Below, piece by piece: positions 1 to 5,395 of a stretch of 5,395 nucleotides of DNA; position 1 is the first letter of the stretch; every line of letters begins with the position of its first letter. Location: the NCBI GenBank assembly GCA_031273405.1, contig JAISRW010000213.1, positions 1-5,395 on the forward strand. The letters run 5' to 3'. The notes under the pieces are model-generated. The model had not been told where the DNA came from and made no database searches. It was given only the letters and a program-made list of their open reading frames with translations. The translations under genes were made by a program, and so were the position numbers. The stretch is from Treponema sp. Lineage in GTDB: Bacteria; Spirochaetota; Spirochaetia; Treponematales; Breznakiellaceae.

Positions 1-21
1 TGTGCATGTCTAGCCTCATTT

Positions 22-43
22 GTTCTACCCTCCGGGGTAGAAC
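22..43. other. Perfect 9-bp hairpin with TCCG loop
   Basis: GTTCTACCC (22-30) pairs exactly with GGGTAGAAC (35-43) around a TCCG tetraloop closed by C-G, a compact and stable RNA hairpin. A short T-run (52-56) follows only after an 8-base gap, so it is not a canonical intrinsic terminator. It may still mark the 3' end of a transcript arriving from the left, or be an operator-like palindrome. The structure is seen directly; its role is unknown. Confidence 0.55.
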
Positions 44-50
44 CAGTATA

Positions 51-115
51 GTTTTTGGCTAGGTTTTTAGTTTTGAGGCATCCGCTTTTTTTGACTAGGT
101 TTTATTATGAGGCAT
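51..115. repeat. Degenerate T-rich direct repeat, two copies
   Basis: Two copies of a T-run followed by CTAGGTTTT, a short variable stretch, and TGAGGCAT lie next to each other: the T-run-plus-core units are 51-81 and 85-115, with the CTAGG-to-GGCAT cores at 59-81 and 95-115. The copies differ by small gaps in the A/T parts, while the CTAGGTTTT and TGAGGCAT ends are kept. GCCTCAT at 13-19 is the exact reverse complement of ATGAGGC at 107-113. The copies could be a paired protein-binding site or the edge of a longer repeat array lying to the left. Function is unknown. Confidence 0.5.
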
Positions 116-117
116 TA

Positions 118-148
118 CGGCAGAGGCAGGACAGACGGCAGACGCAGG
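118..148. repeat. Short GC-rich direct repeat (13 nt, period 18)
   Basis: CGGCAGAGGCAGG (118-130) recurs as CGGCAGACGCAGG (136-148) with one mismatch and an 18-base period. The stretch is pyrimidine-poor on the + strand. It sits directly after the T-rich repeat and marks an abrupt change in composition. It may be chance low-complexity sequence; no function is proposed. Confidence 0.4.
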
Positions 149-175
149 CGCCGCCGTTCAGTAGGAATGTCCCCT

Positions 176-196
176 GCGCTTACCGCTTAAAAGCGC
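176..196. other. 6-bp hairpin in the metH upstream region
   Basis: GCGCTT (176-181) pairs with AAGCGC (191-196) around a 9-base loop. Inside it, CGCT (184-187) and AGCG (192-195) can form a competing smaller hairpin. No T-run follows, so it is not a terminator. It would be part of a metH leader only if transcription starts upstream of it. Confidence 0.35.
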
Positions 197-277
197 GTGA
201 ATTCGACCAGGAACCGGATTAGTTCTGTTCAGAAGCGAATTAATGCTGCTCCGAGGGGGATTATCGGGGTTCCGGGA

Positions 278-296
278 GCCGCGGAGGCTTCGCGGC
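278..296. other. 6-bp all-GC hairpin upstream of metH
   Basis: GCCGCG (278-283) pairs with CGCGGC (291-296) around a 7-base loop. It is stable because every pair is G-C. No T-run follows. In GC-rich spacer such hairpins arise by chance, so a regulatory role is only a possibility. Confidence 0.35.
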
Positions 297-367
297 GGTT
301 GTATTTGTAGGTTTTTGGGGATTTCATACGCCAGGCGCACCAAACTGCCGGCCTGTGCATATACCCC

Positions 368-396
368 TTGGGCTAAAAGCCGGAATGTGCTAAATT
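368..396 (+). promoter_or_regulatory. Candidate sigma-70-like promoter abutting the metH start
   Basis: TTGGGC (368-373) is followed after 17 bases by TAAATT (391-396), which is preceded by TGC as an extended -10 element. The match to consensus is weak (3/6 and 4/6) but the spacing is ideal. A start site about 7 bases downstream of the -10 would fall at or beside the A of the metH ATG at 403, giving a leaderless or nearly leaderless message. The lack of a Shine-Dalgarno sequence before 403 is consistent with this. A promoter further upstream remains equally possible. Confidence 0.3.
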
Positions 397-402
397 GGCT
401 CT

Positions 403-3400
403 ATGGAAACCAGAGAAACACTCGACCGGCTTGCGGCAGAAAAGATTCTCATCCTCGACGGGGCCATGGGATCCATGATTCAGGCTTTCAGGTCTCCTTC
501 GGGGGACCCCCTTTCGGAGGCCGATTTCAGGGGAGAAATTTTCGCGGATCACAAGCCGGCCCTCAAGGGCTGCAACGACATACTGTGCCTTACAAGACCC
601 GACGTGATTAGCGGCATTCACGAGGCCTACCTGCGGGCGGGAGCGGATATCATCGAAACCTGCAGCTTGAATTCCAACGCCATATCCCTGGCGGATTACG
701 GCTTACAGGACAGGGCCTACGAGATAAGCGCCGCCGCCGCCGCCCTGGCCCGCAAGGCGGCGGACAATTACTCGGTTCCGGGAAGGCCCCGTTTTGCCGC
801 CGGGAGCATGGGGCCCAGTTCCAAAAGTGCCGGAATCTCCATGGATATAAACGATCCGGCCAAACGATCTGTTTACTGGGACGAGCTCGAAGCCGCCTAT
901 TACGACAACGCTCGGGGCCTTTTGGACGGCGGGGTCGATATACTGCTCCTGGAAACCATCATCGATTCCATCAACGCCAAGGCGGCTCTCTTTGCCATAA
1001 ACCGGCTTTTAAAAGAACGCCGCGTCAATGTACCCCTGATGATCTCCGCCAGCATCGCCGCGGCGGGGCGCCTCCTTACCGGGCAGACCCTGGAAGCCTT
1101 CTGCGTCTCGGTTCTCCACGGGGAACCCTGGTCAATCGGCCTTAACTGCTCCTTTGGCGCCGAAAAGCTAAAGCCCCATCTGGCCGAGCTTGCGGCCTTT
1201 GCCCCCTGCCTGGTAAGCGTCTATCCCAACGCGGGGATGCCTAACCAGCTTGGCGAATATGACGACACCCCGGAATTCATGGCCTCCTGCATAGAACCCT
1301 GCCTGCGGGAGGGGATGGTGAACATCGTGGGGGGCTGCTGCGGGTCCACCCCCGCCCATATCAGGGCAATCGCGGCGGCGGCCAAAAACTACGCGCCCCG
1401 GATTGCGGCCGCCCCCCGGGGCAAAACCTTCCTGGCGGGAACCAAAAGCTATGCCGTGGGGGATAAGCCGGGTTTAAGCTTCATAGGGGAACGCACCAAC
1501 GCGGCGGGAAGCAAAAAATTCCTCAGACTCATCAAAGAGGAAGATTACGACGAAGCCCTGGAAATCGCCAGGGATATGATCGAAAACGGGGCGGCGGTTA
1601 TCGACATCTGTATGGACGACGCTCTCCTGGATTCGGCGGCGGCTATGAAGAATTTTATCAATCTGGCGGTCTGTTTTTCGGATATAGCGGAACTCCCGGT
1701 GATGATCGACAGTTCCCGCTGGGAAGTGATTGAAGAGGGCCTCAAATGCCTTCCCGGAAAGGGTCTGGTAAATTCCATAAGCTTGAAAGAAGGGGCTGAG
1801 GAATTCCTGAGGAAGGCCCGTCTGGCCAGGGCCTACGGAGCGGCGGTGGTGGTGATGCTCTTTGACGAGGAGGGCCAGGCCGTCTCTTATAAGCGGAAGA
1901 TCGAAATCGCCGGGCGATCCTGGTCCCTCCTTACCGGCGCCGGTTTCCCCCCGGAGGATATCGTCTTCGATCCCAACGTCCTCGCGGCGGCCACGGGCAT
2001 CCCCGAACACGACGCCTGCGCCGCGGATTTTATACGGGCCTGCTCCTGGATCAGGAGACACTGCCCGGGCTGCCAAATATCAGGGGGCATTTCCAACCTT
2101 TCTTTCAGCTTCCGGGGCAATAACAAGGTGAGGGAAGCCATGCACACGGTCTTCCTGAAACACGCCGCGGATGCCGGCCTCACCATGGCCATCGTCAACC
2201 CGGCCGGCCTCCTTTCCTACGACGATATAGAACCGGAACTGAGGGAAGCGGCGGAGGACGTCATACTGAACCGGGGGAACGGCGGCGCCGAAAAGCTCCT
2301 GGCCATCGCTTCCTCTTCCCCGGACAGCCGGGCGTCCCCTGCGTCCCCGGCGTCCGCCCTCCAGTGGCGGAAGCTCCCGCCCCAGGAGCGCATGGTCCAC
2401 GCGATGATCCACGGCATCGAAAGCTATGTGGAAGAAGACATGCAGGAACTGCGAAAGCTTTTTGAGCGATCCCTGGATATTGTTGAAGGCCCTCTCATGC
2501 TTGGCATGAAGGAAGTCGGGGATCGTTTCGGCGCGGGCAAAATGTTCCTCCCCCAGGTCATCCGCGCCGCCAGGGTGATGAAAAAAGCCGTCGCCGTTCT
2601 TAAGCCTTATATCGAAGAAGAAAAAAGCCGGCTTGCCGGAATTTCGAAGGGAGAAGACGAAAAGAAGGCCGGCAAAATCCTCCTGGCTACCGTAAGGGGG
2701 GATGTTCACGATATAGGCAAAAACATCGTGGGCACCGTGCTAAGCTGCGGCGGCTATGAAATAGCGGACCTTGGGGTCATGGTTCCCGCAAAGCGGATCC
2801 TGGAAAAGGCCCTGGAAGAAAAAGCCGACATTATAGGGCTTTCGGGCCTGATTACCCCTTCGCTGGACGAGATGATCCATGTTGCCCGGGAAATGGAAAA
2901 ACAGGGCTTTAGGATTCCCCTCCTCATCGGCGGGGCCGCGTCCAGCCTGGCCCATACAGCCCTGCGCATAGCCCCGGAGTATTCAGGGCCCGTGGTCTAT
3001 GTCGCCGATGCCGGTCGGTGCCCGGCGGCGGTCCGATCCCTCATGCTGGGCAGGGAGCGTTTCCTTGAAGAATTAGATTTGACCTATAAGGCCGCGTTGA
3101 AGCGCCATAAGTCCATTCATTCAAAAATCGAACTGGTTTCACTGGAAGAAGCCCGCAAAAACCGGGCGCCCCCTGCCCCGCCCGGGGAAAAGGAAAAAAC
3201 GCCCCTTGACCTGCCGGCCATATTTAATCTGCCGGTGGAGCCTCAAACCGAACAATCCCCCCACATCATGGTGTTTCGGGATTATCCCCTCCACAGGGTA
3301 ATCCCCTATATGGACTGGCAAAGCTTCCTCCAAACCTGGGATCTGGCGGAACAAACCTACCCCACCGCCTATTCAAAGCCAAAGGGCGGATGGGAGGAAT

Positions 3401-4116
3401 GCGAACAAAACGAAGCCAGAGAAAAACTTTTAAAAGACAGCAAATCCCTTCTGGAAGAAGCCGCCGCCGGGGGCCTGCTCCGTCTCAGAGGCGCCGTCGG
3501 TTTCTTTCCCGCCTGTTCCCAGGGGGATGATATTGTCCTTTTTGACCCTTCAGGAGGGAGCGGGGAACTGGCCCGGTTCTGTTTCCCCAGGAACCAGGAA
3601 AAAAAACGCACGGGCAATCCAAATCCCTGCCTCTCGGACTTTATCGTCCCCGGAACCGGCCCGGCCGACAGAATCGGCCTTTTTGTCCTCAGCTCCGGTT
3701 TCGGTCTAAAAGAAGCCCAGAAGGACTGCGAAAGGAACAGCGATGATTACAGCGCCCTGCTCCTCGCGAGCCTGGCCAATGTTCTGGCGGAAGCCTTTTC
3801 CGAGGAAGTCCATCTCCGCCTGAAGGGAGCCTGGGGAGGATCGGGGATACGCCCGGCTTTCGGCTATCCGGCCTGCCCGGATCATCAGGACAAAAGAATA
3901 GCCTTTGAGCTTCTGGACGCCGGGGAACAGTGCGGCATGGAGCTTACCGAGTCGGCCATGATCATCCCCGCCGCGTCTGTCTGCGGGCTGTATTTCAGCC
4001 GCCCCGGTTCCTATTATTTTGGGACAGGAATACTGGGGGAAGAACAAATCCGGGACTGGGCCTCCCGCAAGGGCATCCCCCCCGAAGAAGCCCGCCGCAG
4101 ACTGGGAAGGATTTAA
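403..4116 (+). CDS. metH: Cobalamin-dependent methionine synthase (5-methyltetrahydrofolate--homocysteine methyltransferase), full length
   Basis: The enzyme makes methionine by moving the methyl group of 5-methyltetrahydrofolate to homocysteine through cob(I)alamin; it is cytoplasmic. The product is 1237 residues, against 1227 in E. coli, and all four modules are present. The homocysteine barrel (about 15-330) begins with [10 protein letters not shown] and has the zinc ligands Cys249 (GLNCSFG) and Cys312/Cys313 (GGCCGSTP). The folate barrel (about 355-625) has [22 protein letters not shown] and SFSFRGN. The cobalamin cap and Rossmann modules (about 660-895) have [20 protein letters not shown] with the axial ligand His769, [13 protein letters not shown] and LIGGA. 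The SAM-binding reactivation domain (about 945-1237) has DW at 971-972, Arg1150 in [14 protein letters not shown], and [13 protein letters not shown]. The start is ATG 403: an in-frame TAA at 391-393 lies just upstream, and the N-terminus aligns with E. coli. No clear Shine-Dalgarno precedes it. Oddities are several replaced barrel residues and a roughly 17-residue gap in the reactivation domain. metK follows 375 bases later. Assignment is very secure; substrate details are less so. Confidence 0.98.
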   Translation: METRETLDRLAAEKILILDGAMGSMIQAFRSPSGDPLSEADFRGEIFADHKPALKGCNDILCLTRPDVISGIHEAYLRAGADIIETCSLNSNAISLADYGLQDRAYEISAAAAALARKAADNYSVPGRPRFAAGSMGPSSKSAGISMDINDPAKRSVYWDELEAAYYDNARGLLDGGVDILLLETIIDSINAKAALFAINRLLKERRVNVPLMISASIAAAGRLLTGQTLEAFCVSVLHGEPWSIGLNCSFGAEKLKPHLAELAAFAPCLVSVYPNAGMPNQLGEYDDTPEFMASCIEPCLREGMVNIVGGCCGSTPAHIRAIAAAAKNYAPRIAAAPRGKTFLAGTKSYAVGDKPGLSFIGERTNAAGSKKFLRLIKEEDYDEALEIARDMIENGAAVIDICMDDALLDSAAAMKNFINLAVCFSDIAELPVMIDSSRWEVIEEGLKCLPGKGLVNSISLKEGAEEFLRKARLARAYGAAVVVMLFDEEGQAVSYKRKIEIAGRSWSLLTGAGFPPEDIVFDPNVLAAATGIPEHDACAADFIRACSWIRRHCPGCQISGGISNLSFSFRGNNKVREAMHTVFLKHAADAGLTMAIVNPAGLLSYDDIEPELREAAEDVILNRGNGGAEKLLAIASSSPDSRASPASPASALQWRKLPPQERMVHAMIHGIESYVEEDMQELRKLFERSLDIVEGPLMLGMKEVGDRFGAGKMFLPQVIRAARVMKKAVAVLKPYIEEEKSRLAGISKGEDEKKAGKILLATVRGDVHDIGKNIVGTVLSCGGYEIADLGVMVPAKRILEKALEEKADIIGLSGLITPSLDEMIHVAREMEKQGFRIPLLIGGAASSLAHTALRIAPEYSGPVVYVADAGRCPAAVRSLMLGRERFLEELDLTYKAALKRHKSIHSKIELVSLEEARKNRAPPAPPGEKEKTPLDLPAIFNLPVEPQTEQSPHIMVFRDYPLHRVIPYMDWQSFLQTWDLAEQTYPTAYSKPKGGWEECEQNEAREKLLKDSKSLLEEAAAGGLLRLRGAVGFFPACSQGDDIVLFDPSGGSGELARFCFPRNQEKKRTGNPNPCLSDFIVPGTGPADRIGLFVLSSGFGLKEAQKDCERNSDDYSALLLASLANVLAEAFSEEVHLRLKGAWGGSGIRPAFGYPACPDHQDKRIAFELLDAGEQCGMELTESAMIIPAASVCGLYFSRPGSYYFGTGILGEEQIRDWASRKGIPPEEARRRLGRI
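2332..2358 (+). repeat. Three 9-nt tandem repeats in the MetH interdomain linker
   Basis: GCGTCCCCT, GCGTCCCCG and GCGTCCGCC follow one another in frame and encode Ala-Ser-Pro, Ala-Ser-Pro, Ala-Ser-Ala at residues 644-652. They lie in the linker between the folate barrel and the cobalamin cap, where MetH proteins vary in length and sequence. The linker is Ser/Pro/Ala-rich, which fits a flexible hinge. In-frame slippage here would change hinge length without breaking the protein. Confidence 0.7.
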
Positions 4117-4294
4117 AATCCGCAAAAAGAATTTAACCACCGGCGGCACAGGCCCCAGGGACAAAACAGGAATTTCCGGCCAAAAGGCCTGACTTTGCAG
4201 ACCTGCGGTCTGCGGCTGCTAAAAAAGCTCAGTAAACGCATATGGCTATTAAACCCCTTCAGCACGAATAAAAAAAAATTAGTAAAAACCGCTA
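4117..4294. other. Spacer after metH, no gene
   Basis: No coding signal is seen on either strand; the short minus-strand frame across part of it begins in A-rich sequence and has no family features. The left part is GC-rich and holds weak inverted repeats: GGCC at 4178-4181 and 4186-4189, and CAGGCC at 4149-4154 with GGCCTG at 4186-4191. From about 4255 the sequence becomes AT-rich and leads into the metK promoter candidate. Confidence 0.6.
4197..4213. terminator. Compact hairpin downstream of metH, weak terminator candidate
   Basis: GCAGACC (4197-4203) pairs perfectly with GGTCTGC (4207-4213) around a 3-base loop, about 80 bases after the metH stop. This is the strongest inverted repeat in the spacer before the metK promoter candidate. 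The T-run expected of an intrinsic terminator is missing on the + strand: GGCTGCT and an A-run follow. It may instead protect the metH message end or aid Rho-type termination. Called only weakly. Confidence 0.3.
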
Positions 4295-4323
4295 TTGACA
4301 AAAATCATATAACATAGTAAAAC
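4295..4323 (+). promoter_or_regulatory. Candidate promoter for metK
   Basis: A perfect TTGACA -35 box (4295-4300) is followed after 17 bases by TAAAAC (4318-4323), a 4/6 match to the -10 consensus, in strongly AT-rich DNA. TATAAA at 4324-4329 is a closer -10 match, but its 23-base spacing is too long. Transcription would start near 4330 and give a metK leader of about 165 bases that includes all three leader hairpins. The -35 is convincing; the -10 choice is uncertain. Confidence 0.5.
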
Positions 4324-4361
4324 TATAAATATTATAAGTTAGTATATTGATATGAATTAGA

Positions 4362-4467
4362 TGTTTTCCAAAAACTTCAGTTTTGGGAAAGCAACTTTAA
4401 ATGAAAAAGCGGGCTTAGCCGCTTTTCGGAAGCTTTTCCTAAAACTAACCGAGTTTTGGGAAAAGCT
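4362..4467 (+). promoter_or_regulatory. Structured metK 5' leader with three consecutive hairpins
   Basis: Three hairpins fill this stretch. The first pairs TTTCCAAAAAC (4365-4375) with GTTTTGGGAAA (4380-4390) over a TTCA loop, with one A-G mismatch, extendable to 4362-4393. The second pairs AAAAGCGG (4405-4412) with CCGCTTTT (4419-4426). The third pairs AGCTTTTCCTAAAACT (4431-4446) with AGTTTTGGGAAAAGCT (4452-4467): 16 pairs including one G-U. Arms of hairpins 1 and 3 are interchangeable: 4380-4392 can pair with 4432-4445, and 4364-4375 with 4453-4464, forming one long nested structure around hairpin 2. The end of hairpin 3 is 16 bases from the metK ribosome site. The structure is seen directly; a switch controlling metK is inferred. 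It does not resemble SAM-I, SAM-II or SAM-III (SMK) cores as I know them. It could also be a pair of dispersed palindromic repeats. Confidence 0.55.
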
Positions 4468-4483
4468 CATTATATATTAATTA

Positions 4484-4488
4484 AGGAG
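4484..4488 (+). promoter_or_regulatory. metK ribosome binding site
   Basis: AGGAG within TTAAGGAGAA lies 6 bases before ATG 4495 and 3 bases before ATG 4492, so it favours 4495 as the start. It sits in an unpaired AT-rich stretch after the third leader hairpin and so should be open in the three-hairpin fold. This contrasts with metH, which has no recognisable site. Confidence 0.85.
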
Positions 4489-4494
4489 AAGATG

Positions 4495-5395
4495 ATGGGA
4501 CGGCTTTTTACTTCAGAATCGGTAACCGAGGGGCATCCGGATAAGCTCTGCGATCAGATATCCGACGCGATTTTGGACGCTCTTATCGCCGAGGACCCCG
4601 AATCACGGGTGGCCTGCGAAACCGTGGCTGCCACCGGTTTGATCCTGGTAGCGGGAGAGATCTCCACCAAGGCCTATGCGGATATTCCCGGCATAATCCG
4701 CAAAACCGTTACGGATATAGGCTATACCGGCGGGGACGGGGGCTTTGACGGGAGAACCTGCGCGGTCCTGGTCGCCCTGGACGAGCAGTCGGCGGATATT
4801 GCCCAGGGGGTAAACAACGCCTATGAAAGCCGGGAGGCCGCCGGGGCGGAAAAAGAAACCGGCGCGGGGGATCAGGGCATGGTATTCGGCTATGCCAACG
4901 ACGAAACATCCGAATATCTGCCGGCGCCCATTTTTTATGCCCACGCCCTGACCCGCAAGCTGGCGGAAGTCAGAAAGAGCGGCGAATTGCCCTACCTCAG
5001 GCCCGACGGGAAATCCCAGGTAACCGTGGAATACGGGGACGACGGCAAGGTGAAGCGGATTCACACGGTGGTGGTCTCGGCCCAGCATGACGACAAGGTA
5101 AGCCAGGAAACCCTGAAGAAGGACATCATTGAAAAGGTGATCCGCGGTGCGCTGCCGGCGGGGCTTATTGACGGGGAAACCCGGTATCTGGTTAACCCCA
5201 CAGGCCGTTTTCATATAGGCGGCCCCCAGGGGGATTCGGGCCTTACGGGGCGGAAAATCGTGGTGGATACTTACGGCGGTGTCGGCCGCCACGGCGGCGG
5301 CGCTTTCTCGGGCAAAGATCCCACCAAGGTGGATCGTTCCGCCGCCTACGCCGCCCGCTGGATAGCGAAAAACCTGGTTGCCGCCGGCGCCGCAA
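4495..5395 (+). CDS. metK: S-adenosylmethionine synthetase (methionine adenosyltransferase), 3' end cut by window edge
   Basis: The enzyme makes SAM from methionine and ATP, with cleavage of tripolyphosphate, in the cytoplasm; the family is usually tetrameric. The frame is open from the start to the window edge, giving 300 residues of an expected 385-400, so roughly 90 C-terminal residues lie outside. Visible motifs are [11 protein letters not shown] (His14, Asp16, Lys17), CETVAATG (Glu42), AGEIST (Glu55), DEQSADI (Gln98), GAGDQG at 123-128, [10 protein letters not shown] (Asp171, Lys173), [18 protein letters not shown] (Phe239, Asp247, Arg253, Lys254) and [14 protein letters not shown] (Lys274, Lys278, Asp280). 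All catalytic residues known from E. coli within this stretch are present. Two in-frame ATG codons sit at 4492 and 4495. I chose 4495 because AGGAG at 4484-4488 is then 6 bases away rather than 3, and because residue numbering then matches the family. It uses the methionine made by MetH. No frameshift or truncation is seen. Confidence 0.97.
   Translation, partial: MGRLFTSESVTEGHPDKLCDQISDAILDALIAEDPESRVACETVAATGLILVAGEISTKAYADIPGIIRKTVTDIGYTGGDGGFDGRTCAVLVALDEQSADIAQGVNNAYESREAAGAEKETGAGDQGMVFGYANDETSEYLPAPIFYAHALTRKLAEVRKSGELPYLRPDGKSQVTVEYGDDGKVKRIHTVVVSAQHDDKVSQETLKKDIIEKVIRGALPAGLIDGETRYLVNPTGRFHIGGPQGDSGLTGRKIVVDTYGGVGRHGGGAFSGKDPTKVDRSAAYAARWIAKNLVAAGAA

Larger units (their letters stand above)
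1..402. other. Gene-free region upstream of metH
   Basis: No reading frame here on either strand resembles a known protein. The left 115 bases are T-rich on the + strand and have stops in all three forward frames within the first 62 bases, so if an upstream gene on this strand exists it ends before the window or within its first few bases. The rest is GC-rich with scattered short hairpins. A 61-residue minus-strand frame at 158-343 and a plus-strand frame from 243 into metH both show arginine- and proline-rich, low-information translations and no ribosome site. I see no cobalamin, SAM or SAH riboswitch core by eye, though hand inspection can miss divergent ones. The stretch could be a long 5' leader of metH, a spacer, or the control region of a gene to the left. 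Confidence 0.6.

Noticed and set aside
51..115. Possible CRISPR repeats
   Set aside because: There are only two degenerate copies with internal gaps, separated by a few T-rich bases and without spacer-sized unique sequence between them.
158..343. Minus-strand frame of 61 codons in the upstream spacer
   Set aside because: The translation is unlike any protein I recognise, is rich in Arg, Pro, Asn and Ser, and has no supporting ribosome site.
243..611. Plus-strand frame of 122 codons starting upstream of metH
   Set aside because: It overlaps the metH start in another frame, has an Arg/Gly-rich low-information translation and no Shine-Dalgarno sequence.
1474..2709. Several minus-strand open frames of 66-209 codons
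   Set aside because: All overlap metH in antisense and have no family-like motifs or ribosome sites; they are shadows of a highly conserved gene.
4431..4467. Third leader hairpin as an intrinsic terminator
   Set aside because: The stem is long but no T-run follows; the downstream sequence is mixed A/T leading into the metK ribosome site.
4362..4494. Known SAM riboswitch before metK
   Set aside because: I could not find the conserved cores of SAM-I, SAM-II or SAM-III (SMK), and the repeated-arm layout does not match them; a covariance search would be needed to exclude divergent forms.
4492..4494. Upstream ATG at 4492 as the metK start
   Set aside because: It is in frame but only 3 bases from the AGGAG, while ATG 4495 has the usual spacing and family-like numbering.
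4603..5292. Long open frame on the minus strand (229 codons)
   Set aside because: It lies opposite metK, whose frame has full family motifs; the minus-strand translation shows no recognisable domain and is a by-product of GC-rich codon use.

Overview
The window carries two adjacent genes of the activated-methyl cycle on the + strand: a complete gene for cobalamin-dependent methionine synthase (metH, 1237 codons) and the first 300 codons of S-adenosylmethionine synthetase (metK), which runs off the right edge. No mobile element, CRISPR array, tRNA or rRNA was found. The genes are GC-rich, while the DNA before metK is strongly AT-rich. The wording of both proteins reminds me of host-associated Treponema-type spirochaetes, possibly gut treponemes. 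That is an impression from memory, not a search result, and should be treated as a guess.

Layout. Positions 1-402 hold no convincing gene. They contain a perfect hairpin (22-43), a degenerate T-rich direct repeat (51-115), a GC-rich direct repeat (118-148), two further hairpins (176-196, 278-296) and a possible promoter ending right at the metH start codon (368-396). metH fills 403-4116. A 375-base spacer follows. Its first half has one compact hairpin (4197-4213) and its second half is AT-rich, with a TTGACA-type promoter candidate (4295-4323). Next come three consecutive hairpins (4362-4467) whose outer two are near-copies of each other, then a good Shine-Dalgarno sequence and metK (4495 onward).

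How the genes work together. MetH transfers the methyl group of 5-methyltetrahydrofolate to homocysteine through methylcobalamin, giving methionine. MetK joins methionine to ATP to give SAM. MetH carries a C-terminal SAM-dependent reactivation domain, so the MetK product is also needed to rescue MetH when its cobalamin becomes oxidised. The spacer, the separate promoter candidate and the structured leader suggest that metK can be expressed independently of metH.

The most interesting points are the metK leader, whose repeated arms allow two mutually exclusive folds and which matches no SAM riboswitch class I can recognise by eye, and the divergent MetH. In MetH several residues normally found in the homocysteine and folate barrels are replaced, including three Asn-to-Cys changes relative to E. 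coli, and a segment of the activation domain is missing.
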